From: Rhizobacter sp.
Lineage (GTDB): Bacteria; Pseudomonadota; Gammaproteobacteria; Burkholderiales; Burkholderiaceae
Direction of reading: 5' to 3'
Assembly (NCBI GenBank): GCA_014379885.1
Contig: JACMKW010000578.1
Location: 1 to 5,296, forward strand
Length of the DNA: 5,296 bases
Below the pieces are notes generated by a model. It searched no databases, was not told the origin of the DNA, and worked only from the letters and a program-made list of their open reading frames with translations. Positions 1 through 4,057 of the stretch are shown in pieces. The translations under genes were made by a program, and so were the position numbers. Position 1 is the stretch's first letter, and each line of letters opens with the position of its first letter.

Positions 1-360
1 CACCGATTCTGGGAGCTGTGGACTTTCAAGGAGAGCTACATCAAGGCTCGCGGAATGGGCTTGTCACTGCCCTTGGACAAGTTCTCTTTTCACTTCGAGC
101 GCCCAGGCGACGTTCAAATCTCGTTTGAAGAAGAGTTGAATGAGTCTCCGGCTCGCTGGGAGTTGTTGCAACTCCGGCTTGATGCCGGTCACCTTGTTGC
201 GCTGTGTGTAGAGCGCTCGCATTCCGAACCCACAGCGCTGGCCTGTACCCGGCTCACGCCGCTGGGTGAGATGGAGACATTGGAAGCGCGCGTCACCCGG
301 CGCGCGATCAAGCCCCTGCCCTTTGACCCCGCTGCCCTACAGCCAGTGCCAGACGCGTAG
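1..360 (+). CDS. 4'-phosphopantetheinyl transferase, Sfp type (5' end outside window)
   Basis: The frame is open from the first base and stops at TAG 358-360, so 119 C-terminal residues are visible. The enzyme moves the 4'-phosphopantetheine arm of coenzyme A onto a serine of acyl or peptidyl carrier proteins in the cytosol. The first visible residues contain the family signature: WTFKESYIKARGMGLSLPL matches the Sfp-type W-x2-KE-x3-K-x-G-x-GLS-P pattern. The Glu is the Mg2+/catalytic residue and the second Lys contacts CoA in Sfp. The following residues (DKFSFHFE onward) are the usual beta-rich C-terminal half. The N-terminal half, with the CoA-binding His/Arg and the metal-binding Asp pair, is not visible, so activity cannot be judged. 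Which carrier protein it serves is unknown, as no synthase gene is in the window. Family call is confident; subgroup is likely. Confidence 0.9.
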   Translation, partial: HRFWELWTFKESYIKARGMGLSLPLDKFSFHFERPGDVQISFEEELNESPARWELLQLRLDAGHLVALCVERSHSEPTALACTRLTPLGEMETLEARVTRRAIKPLPFDPAALQPVPDA

Positions 361-420
361 CAACCAGGTGGGCACTCTGTGCGGGTCGGGGCGGTAGTTT
401 TGGCGAAGTTCCTTGCTCAT
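337..420 (-). CDS. possible 27-residue peptide, tryptophan-rich C terminus (doubtful)
   Basis: A minus-strand frame starts at ATG 420-418 and stops at TAG 339-337, overlapping the 3' end of the phosphopantetheinyl transferase gene antisense. The peptide begins MSKELRQNYRPDP and ends TWLLRVWHWL, giving a basic, polar front and a short Trp/Leu-rich tail that could be membrane-active. I counted GC at codon positions 1/2/3 as about 59/44/81%, the order expected of coding DNA in this genome, although 27 codons is a small sample and the last eight overlap another gene. No convincing Shine-Dalgarno site precedes the ATG. A LexA-like box lies 53 bases upstream on this strand. No family recognised; it may be chance. 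Confidence 0.2.
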   Translation of the reverse strand: MSKELRQNYRPDPHRVPTWLLRVWHWL

Positions 421-444
421 GGCGGCTCGGCATCTGTAAGTGGT

Positions 445-479
445 ATCCAGTGAGCCCCAGCGGGGTCAAAAGACTGGAT
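445..479. repeat. nested inverted repeat upstream of the LexA-like box
   Basis: ATCCAGT (445-451) is the exact reverse complement of ACTGGAT (473-479). Between them GCCCC (454-458) and GGGGT (462-466) form a second short stem (one G-T pair) around AGC. The right outer arm is also the left half of the LexA-like box. No T-run follows on either strand, so it is not an intrinsic terminator. Function unknown. Confidence 0.4.
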
Positions 480-490
480 GTCCATACAGT
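473..490. promoter_or_regulatory. LexA-box-like palindrome (candidate SOS operator)
   Basis: ACTGGATGTCCATACAGT pairs with itself at 7 of 9 symmetric positions. Read on the minus strand, the core is CTGT-N8-CCAG, one base from the gammaproteobacterial/betaproteobacterial LexA core CTGT-N8-ACAG. I count 14 of 20 matches to the extended E. coli consensus when one flanking base on each side is included. The nearest plus-strand gene start is the haemerythrin ATG, 130 bases on; the nearest minus-strand start is the doubtful 27-codon frame, 53 bases away. No recognised SOS gene adjoins it, which lowers confidence in its function. Confidence 0.4.
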
Positions 491-542
491 GATGCTAACG
501 CTGCTTCGCCGGCTTGGGTAGGTATTTCTTGTCGCCGCTCAA

Positions 543-559
543 AAGAGCGGCCGGCTCTT
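543..559. repeat. short hairpin in haemerythrin leader region
   Basis: AAGAGC (543-548) and GCTCTT (554-559) form a perfect 6-bp stem around GGCCG. It lies 60 bases before the haemerythrin start. No T-run follows, so it is not a usual terminator; it may be incidental or a leader structure. Confidence 0.3.
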
Positions 560-606
560 GTCGGGATACTGGAAATCGCCGGCCGGAGTTTGCGCAGGGC
601 CGCACA

Positions 607-610
607 GGAG
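607..610 (+). promoter_or_regulatory. ribosome binding site fixing the haemerythrin start
   Basis: GGAG ends 9 bases before ATG 620. This supports ATG 620 over the in-frame GTG at 440, whose added 60 residues look unlike the family. Confidence 0.65.
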
Positions 611-619
611 CCACCCACC

Positions 620-1216
620 ATGCATCCAGCCGTCACCGTCATCCGCAACGAACACCAGGCCTTGTCAGCCATGCTGCGATCGATCCGCCTCCTGCTGGTC
701 GAACATCGGCGCCGGCACACGCTGCCCGACTTCAGCGTGCTCAGGGCCATGCTCTTCTATGTGGATGAATTTCCGGAGCGGCTGCACCACACCAAGGAAA
801 GCGAACTGCTGTTCCCCATGCTGCGTGCACACGGCGCCGAGTTCAATGAGGTGCTGGACAAGCTGGATCGCGACCACGCCCACGGCGAGAACGCCATCCG
901 CCACCTCGAACACGAACTGCTGGGCTTCGAGATGATGGGTGAAACCGAACAAGGCCCGCGCAGGCGCGAGCGCTTCGAAACCGCGATGAACAAGTACATC
1001 GACTTCTACCTCGATCACATGCACACCGAAGAGAGCGTGGTACTGCCCCTGGCCGAACGTGTGCTCAGCCCCACGGAATGGCTGGAACTGGACACGGCAT
1101 TTCTGATGAACAAGGACCCGCTCGCCGGTAACGCGGCCGATGGGATCTACCGGCCTGTGTTTCAAAGGATCCTGATGAACATGCCTGCTCCCCTCGGTCT
1201 CGGGCCGGCGCTTTGA
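620..1216 (+). CDS. haemerythrin HHE cation-binding domain protein
   Basis: This 198-residue soluble protein has the bacterial four-helix haemerythrin pattern (Pfam Hemerythrin/HHE). Likely iron ligands appear in order: His12 in IRNEH, His56/His57 and Glu60/Glu62 in HHTKESELLFP, His86 in DRDHAHGE, and His133/His135 with Glu137/Glu138 in DHMHTEES. The spacing and the trailing VLPLAERVLSPTEW match the usual HHE domain end. Such domains bind a di-iron centre and carry or sense O2, or handle NO and iron-sulphur damage; which applies here cannot be told. About 40 residues follow the domain, ending in a Pro/Leu-rich tail with no recognised motif. ATG 620 was chosen because the conserved domain begins within ten residues and a GGAG precedes it. 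The gene converges on the methyltransferase gene with only 33 bases between stops and no obvious terminator. Confidence 0.9.
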   Translation: MHPAVTVIRNEHQALSAMLRSIRLLLVEHRRRHTLPDFSVLRAMLFYVDEFPERLHHTKESELLFPMLRAHGAEFNEVLDKLDRDHAHGENAIRHLEHELLGFEMMGETEQGPRRRERFETAMNKYIDFYLDHMHTEESVVLPLAERVLSPTEWLELDTAFLMNKDPLAGNAADGIYRPVFQRILMNMPAPLGLGPAL

Positions 1217-1249
1217 TGATCCTGATGGCCCCCTCTGCGCCCGCTTGAA

Positions 1250-2023
1250 TCAGCGCTGTCCCACGATCAGCTTGAGCGAGCCTTCGAAATGCGGCTGGCT
1301 GCGCAAGTGGCCCCAGCGGGCGTCCCAGGCGCCGCTGTCCAGATCGCGCTTCAGGGCAGACACACAACGTTCAACCACCGCATCCCCCACAAAGCTCCAG
1401 GCCGAACACGCCAGGCGTGCACCGGGGTCGAGCAGGCGCTCCGGGCGGCCGTAGTAGGCCTCGCCGAAACCGTCGCTGCAGTTAAGCGGGACCGGCACTG
1501 CGATCACCTCGACCCGGCCGCCCAATGCGCCGGCCACCTGGGCGATGGGTGGGTAGCGGCGTGCTTCCACGGCCGTCACTTCAGGGGCATAGGTGTGCAG
1601 CCAGAAGCGGTCGAGCTCATCGGGGGCGCAGCTCATCACGACGACCGCTCCGCGGGTCAAACGGCGCATTTCCGCCAGGCCCGCGCGCAGGTCGGACCAC
1701 TGGTGCACGGTGAAGGTGGCCATGCTGGCGTCGAAACTGTCGTCGTCGAACGGCAGCTTCTCGGCCAGCGCGTCGATGGCCGCCGGCAACTGCGCCGGCC
1801 GTTGCGCACGCATGGAGGCCGAGGGCTCGACAGCGGTGACGCTGCGGTCCAGCGGTTCGTACGAGCCTGCACCGGCACCCACGTTGAGCACGGTGTGGGC
1901 GTCACCCAGCGCGCGGCTGATGAAGGCCGCAATGTGGGGGTCGGGCTGGCGGTAGTGCGCATAGCCGCTGCCGATCACCCCGTAATTGGCGTCACCGGCG
2001 CTGCCGTCGTGGTGCCTTGCCAT
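1250..2023 (-). CDS. class I SAM-dependent methyltransferase (Methyltransf_11/25-like)
   Basis: The 257-residue protein has a Rossmann-type methyltransferase core. Motif I is VLNVGAGAGSYEP (about residues 45-57), with the acidic end of strand 2 in AVEPS (64-68) and a post-II segment AEKLPFDDDSFDASMA followed by VHQW. The closing segment SLKLIVGQR resembles the end of UbiE-like small-molecule methyltransferases. The substrate is not predictable; no membrane segment or signal peptide is seen. The TGA of the upstream gene overlaps this ATG as TGATG, so the two are translationally coupled. A GTG one codon upstream (2026-2024) is an equally possible start, and GAGGG lies 6 bases before the GTG or 9 before the ATG. 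It is the last gene of the three-gene minus-strand operon. Confidence 0.88.
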   Translation of the reverse strand: MARHHDGSAGDANYGVIGSGYAHYRQPDPHIAAFISRALGDAHTVLNVGAGAGSYEPLDRSVTAVEPSASMRAQRPAQLPAAIDALAEKLPFDDDSFDASMATFTVHQWSDLRAGLAEMRRLTRGAVVVMSCAPDELDRFWLHTYAPEVTAVEARRYPPIAQVAGALGGRVEVIAVPVPLNCSDGFGEAYYGRPERLLDPGARLACSAWSFVGDAVVERCVSALKRDLDSGAWDARWGHLRSQPHFEGSLKLIVGQR

Positions 2024-2781
2024 CACGGTGCGCCCTCTTCATGCAGGCAGGCCAACACCTGGGTGAAGGTTGAGCGCAGCTGAAGCCAGGCCTCCTGGCC
2101 AAGCCACTGCGGGTGGCGCACCACGCCACGGCGCTGTTGTTCGGCGAGAGAGGCCTTGGAGGCAAAGACCACGCTGTTGCCCTCTCGTTTAACGTTGACC
2201 ACCAGCACGTTGGCGGCAAAGCTGCGCTCGATGCGGCCGATGATGAGCGCGTAGTCGGGGTGCTCGGCATGCAGGTTGGCCACCATCAGGCCATCGGGCG
2301 AAAGCATCTGATGACAGTCGTCGTAAAAGCGCTGTGTGGCCAGGCGGGACGGCAAGCCGTCGTAGTCGAAACCGTCGACCAGCAGCACGTCATACCGTTT
2401 GGGCGGGTGGCGCACGAAGTTGGCACCATCGCCTTCGATCACACGAAACCGCCCGTCGTTCTTGGGCACATGGAATTCATCGCGCAAGGCGATCACATGC
2501 GGGTTGATCTCGACCACGGTGATGCGCGTGTCGGGCAGGTGCCGGTAGCAGAACTTGGCGAGTGAGCCACCGCCCAACCCGATCATGGCGATGGCGTCGG
2601 GTTTGCCGTTGAACAGCAGAAAACCCATCATCGCCCGGGTGTACTCGACCTCCAGCGCGTCGGGCCGGTCAACTCGCATGCGGCTTTGCAACTCGCAGAT
2701 CGAGAAGTGCATCGATTTGGTGTTGTCGTCGTCGTAGACGAAGGGCTGGACGTGCTCGGTGGGTTCGAGGGTATCGGGCAT
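2023..2781 (-). CDS. spermidine synthase-like protein (aminopropyltransferase fold, probably non-canonical)
   Basis: The 252-residue protein has the spermine/spermidine synthase Rossmann core: MIGLGGGSLAKF (about 66-77), VVEINP (89-94), EGDGANFV (116-123) and YDVLLVDGFDYDGLP (130-144). True SpeE enzymes carry GGGDG in the first motif, with an Asp that helps bind decarboxylated SAM; here it reads GGGSL. The later D-x-x-D (SpeE DSTDP) survives as DGFD (Asp136, Asp139). The N-terminal part (CELQSRMRVDRPDALEVEY) matches the beta-hairpin region, but the usual YHE is replaced by EYT. I infer a family member that may not make spermidine. It starts 12 bases after the DUF1275 stop with no clear Shine-Dalgarno site, and its stop overlaps the methyltransferase start, so it is a middle operon gene. 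Confidence 0.85.
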   Translation of the reverse strand: MPDTLEPTEHVQPFVYDDDNTKSMHFSICELQSRMRVDRPDALEVEYTRAMMGFLLFNGKPDAIAMIGLGGGSLAKFCYRHLPDTRITVVEINPHVIALRDEFHVPKNDGRFRVIEGDGANFVRHPPKRYDVLLVDGFDYDGLPSRLATQRFYDDCHQMLSPDGLMVANLHAEHPDYALIIGRIERSFAANVLVVNVKREGNSVVFASKASLAEQQRRGVVRHPQWLGQEAWLQLRSTFTQVLACLHEEGAP

Positions 2782-2793
2782 GGTGTTGGATTG

Positions 2794-3561
2794 TCAGGCC
2801 ACCCGTGTTCGCAAGACACGTTGCGACAGGTCGGCCGTCACCGAAGGCAGCGCCATGATGATGAGCAACAAGGCGATCGGGATGGTGGCCGAAAACCCCA
2901 TGGCCTTGAACGCAAAGGCCCCCACCACCCCGCCGCCGAAGAACAGGCCGAGGATGGTGGAGTGGATGAAGAGCTTGTCGCGGTTGGCCCGCACGATGTG
3001 GATGCCGTTGCCCTGTCGCGTGCGGTTCCAGTACACAAGCCGGCCGAGCTCGATGCCCAGGTCGGTGATCACCCCGGTCATGTGGGTGGTTCGGATCTCG
3101 GCCTGCGAGATCTTGGTGACGATGGCGTTCTGCAAACCCATGATGAAACACAGCAGAAGCACGGCCGTTGGCACCAGCAGGTGCACCAGCGACTTCAGGT
3201 TGGCACCCACCAGGCCGAACAGCAGCAGCAACAAGGCTTCGAGCATCAACGCCAGAGCATATTTGCTCTGCAACTGGCGTCGGCGTGCCCAGTTGATGAG
3301 CAGCGCCGTGGTAGCCGCGCCGGCAATGAAAGTCACCAGCGAGACCAAGCCAGCCAGTGCCAGCACGAAGCTGCCCACGGCCAGGTCATCGGCGATGGCC
3401 GAAACGATGCCGGTCATGTGCGACGTGTAGCGCTGCACCGCCAGAAAACCACCCGCATTGACGGCGCCGGCCACAAACGCCAGCACGCCGCCCAGTTGGC
3501 GGTTGGCCCGTCGAGTGCGGTGCTTGCTCAACAGGCGATGGAAAAACTGGAGGATCGACAT
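2794..3561 (-). CDS. DUF1275 (YoaK-family) integral membrane protein
   Basis: This 255-residue inner-membrane protein belongs to the DUF1275/YoaK family, whose function is unknown. It shows the family's internal duplication: GAVNAGGFLAVQRYTSHMTG (32-51) and MGLQNAIVTKISQ followed by TTHMTG (141-163), each a helix turning into a Thr-x-MTG motif. I see about six hydrophobic segments near residues 23-43, 57-90, 101-121, 124-148, 200-219 and 224-241. A basic N-terminus (KHRTRRANR) suggests a cytoplasmic start. It is the first gene of the minus-strand operon. No Shine-Dalgarno site precedes ATG 3561-3559, and the best promoter places the transcript start at or next to the ATG, so a leaderless mRNA is possible. 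No other start gives the full first repeat. Confidence 0.9.
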   Translation of the reverse strand: MSILQFFHRLLSKHRTRRANRQLGGVLAFVAGAVNAGGFLAVQRYTSHMTGIVSAIADDLAVGSFVLALAGLVSLVTFIAGAATTALLINWARRRQLQSKYALALMLEALLLLLFGLVGANLKSLVHLLVPTAVLLLCFIMGLQNAIVTKISQAEIRTTHMTGVITDLGIELGRLVYWNRTRQGNGIHIVRANRDKLFIHSTILGLFFGGGVVGAFAFKAMGFSATIPIALLLIIMALPSVTADLSQRVLRTRVA

Positions 3562-3567
3562 TGCACT

Positions 3568-3596
3568 AATCTAATTTGCCTACCATGCAATTGCAA
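3568..3596 (-). promoter_or_regulatory. candidate promoter of the DUF1275 operon
   Basis: On the minus strand TTGCAA (3596-3591) and TAGATT (3573-3568) are separated by 17 bases, with 4 of 6 matches in each hexamer. The predicted transcript start would fall about 3562-3561, at the DUF1275 ATG. Confidence 0.4.
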
Positions 3597-3603
3597 TTAT
3601 CAT
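3576..3603 (+). promoter_or_regulatory. candidate promoter of the ribbon-helix-helix gene
   Basis: TTGCCT (3576-3581) and TATCAT (3598-3603) are 16 bases apart. The -10 matches consensus at 5 of 6 bases. Transcription would start near 3610, giving a leader of about 23 bases with the AGAGG site. Confidence 0.45.
3586..3595. promoter_or_regulatory. palindrome TGCAATTGCA, candidate shared operator
   Basis: This perfect 10-bp palindrome lies between the -35 and -10 boxes of the plus-strand promoter and overlaps the -35 box of the minus-strand promoter. A bound dimer would block both. The adjacent ribbon-helix-helix gene is the natural candidate ligand; this is inference from position. Confidence 0.4.
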
Positions 3604-3623
3604 TTCATTACCATAAAAAACAC

Positions 3624-3628
3624 AGAGG
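3624..3628 (+). promoter_or_regulatory. ribosome binding site of the ribbon-helix-helix gene
   Basis: AGAGG ends 4 bases before ATG 3633, slightly close but usable. It favours this ATG over the in-frame TTG 3576 and ATG 3585, which lie inside the promoter region. Confidence 0.5.
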
Positions 3629-3632
3629 CCCT

Positions 3633-3839
3633 ATGGAACTGAAAACAGCCCGATTGACCGTTTTGATTGATCCCGCCAAGAAAGCGGCGTTCGAAGCGCT
3701 CTGCGCGCAACAGGACGTGACCCCTTCGCAGGTGGTTCGGCGCCTGATTCGTGACCACCTTGCGCAGCACGGGGCCACCTTCAAGCCCAGCGGTGAAGCC
3801 GGCGAGCCGCTCGGCAAGAAGCCAACAGCTCGCCGCTGA
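3633..3839 (+). CDS. ribbon-helix-helix (CopG/Arc-like) DNA-binding protein
   Basis: This is a 68-residue protein. A short strand, KTARLTVLID (4-13), is followed by helix A, PAKKAAFEALCAQQ (14-27), a turn DVTP, and helix B, SQVVRRLIRDHLAQHG (32-47). This is the classic order of a ribbon-helix-helix dimer, in which paired N-terminal strands enter the DNA major groove. The basic, Gly/Pro-rich tail (48-68) looks disordered. Most such small proteins repress their own promoter or act as antitoxins; no toxin-like partner is evident beside it. The gene is divergent from the DUF1275 operon and shares a palindrome-bearing promoter region with it. Downstream lies the hairpin-rich stretch before the flavoprotein gene. 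Fold is likely; the regulated genes are inferred. Confidence 0.75.
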   Translation: MELKTARLTVLIDPAKKAAFEALCAQQDVTPSQVVRRLIRDHLAQHGATFKPSGEAGEPLGKKPTARR

Positions 3840-3847
3840 GTTACAAG

Positions 3848-4033
3848 TTGACACCCATTGAGAACAAATTCCAACGCATCATCTCTCCCAAAGATCAACC
3901 CCTCATTCAAGGGGGGTGTCAGGCTAATTGCACGTGCGTACTAAGCCTGAGCGAACAAAACATCGCCTGCAACATAGTTGGCGAAACGATTCACAGATGC
4001 ACGATTTGTGAATTTGCAGCGGCACTCAGTTAA
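3848..4033 (+). CDS. possible cysteine-rich 61-residue peptide (TTG start; doubtful)
   Basis: A frame opening at TTG 3848 and ending at TAA 4031-4033 encodes a peptide with six Cys, all in the last 38 residues (24, 28, 30, 41, 51, 54), beginning directly after Gly22-Gly23 (PLIQGGCQANCTC) and closing with CTIC. A charged, Cys-free front plus a Gly-Gly and a Cys-rich core is the shape of many modified-peptide precursors. The start lies 8 bases after the ribbon-helix-helix stop, with GAG 7 bases before it, and the stop lies 24 bases before the flavoprotein ATG. Against it: no ATG, a weak ribosome site, rare codons (ATA, AGA, CTA, GTA) and a flat GC profile (about 48/44/52% by position). The same bases form strong inverted repeats, so it may be noncoding leader. 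No family recognised. Confidence 0.25.
   Translation: MTPIENKFQRIISPKDQPLIQGGCQANCTCVLSLSEQNIACNIVGETIHRCTICEFAAALS
3849..3921. repeat. inverted repeat 1, 8-bp arms, with inner hairpin
   Basis: TGACACCC (3849-3856) is the exact reverse complement of GGGTGTCA (3914-3921). Inside, CCCCT (3899-3903) pairs with AGGGG (3910-3914) around CATTCA; the two stems share only G3914. Confidence 0.6.
3919..3950. repeat. inverted repeat 2, 7-bp arms around GCACGTGC
   Basis: TCAGGCT (3919-3925) is the exact reverse complement of AGCCTGA (3944-3950). The 18-base loop contains the 8-bp palindrome GCACGTGC (3930-3937). The left arm overlaps the last three bases of inverted repeat 1. Confidence 0.6.
3963..3984. 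repeat. bulged hairpin (inverted repeat 3)
   Basis: TCGCC (3963-3967) pairs with GGCGA (3980-3984), and AAC (3971-3973) with GTT (3977-3979) around ATA. TGC is left as a one-sided bulge. Confidence 0.45.
3989..4013. repeat. inverted repeat 4, 10-base arms; hairpin or operator
   Basis: ATTCACAGAT (3989-3998) and ATTTGTGAAT (4004-4013) are reverse complements at 9 of 10 positions, the exception being a G-T pair, around GCACG. It ends 44 bases before the flavoprotein ATG. It could be an RNA hairpin or a dimeric protein-binding site. TCACA precedes TGTGA, the reverse of the CRP/FNR order. Confidence 0.55.
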
Positions 4034-4041
4034 TTTCCTTC

Positions 4042-4047
4042 AGAGGG
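4042..4047 (+). promoter_or_regulatory. ribosome binding site of the flavoprotein gene
   Basis: AGAGGG ends 10 bases before ATG 4058, followed by an AT-rich gap (TATTAA). It supports this start; the FAD-binding motif begins only six residues later. Confidence 0.6.
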
Positions 4048-4057
4048 TGGGTATTAA

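Larger units (their letters stand above)
3848..4013 (+). ncRNA. candidate structured RNA / leader of the flavoprotein gene
   Basis: Four inverted repeats follow one another almost without gaps: 3849-3921 (with an inner hairpin at 3899-3914), 3919-3950, 3963-3984 and 3989-4013. The first two compete for bases 3919-3921, and CACCC 3852-3856 could pair instead with GGGTG 4045-4049 next to the flavoprotein ribosome site. This arrangement suits a cis-acting leader or a small RNA. I do not recognise a known riboswitch class, and no aptamer consensus was matched. Strand is assigned from the downstream gene. Confidence 0.3.

Noticed and set aside
440..619. 60-codon N-terminal extension of the haemerythrin protein from GTG 440
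   Set aside because: Low-complexity, Arg/Ser/Ala-rich sequence unlike the family, overlaps the LexA-like box and hairpins, and ATG 620 has a proper ribosome site.
665..1165. 166-codon minus-strand frame within the haemerythrin gene
   Set aside because: Fully antisense to a gene with clear iron-ligand motifs; no motif of its own.
1217..1249. Bidirectional terminator between the convergent haemerythrin and methyltransferase genes
   Set aside because: No stem followed by a T-run on either strand in these 33 bases.
1289..2083. 264-codon plus-strand frame antisense to the methyltransferase gene
   Set aside because: No domain pattern, and it runs across the coupled junction of two genuine minus-strand genes.
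3576..3632. Longer ribbon-helix-helix protein starting at TTG 3576 or ATG 3585
   Set aside because: Those starts lie inside the predicted promoter, and the strand-helix-helix fold begins right after ATG 3633.
2686..3642. 318-codon plus-strand frame antisense to the DUF1275 and SpeE-like genes
   Set aside because: Gln/His/Arg-rich product without motifs; antisense by-product of two well-supported genes.
3848..3853. TTGACA as a -35 box for the flavoprotein gene
   Set aside because: The hexamer is perfect, but at 16-18 bases downstream there is only TCCAAC/CCAACG/CAACGC, no usable -10.
3989..4013. CRP/FNR-type binding site
   Set aside because: Those sites read TGTGA/TTGAT-like then TCACA/ATCAA; here the half-sites are in the reverse order with the wrong spacing.
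3840..4057. Integron attC recombination site
   Set aside because: The inverted repeats suggested it, but I found no RYYYAAC / GTTRRRY core pair in the required layout, and no integrase is in the window.
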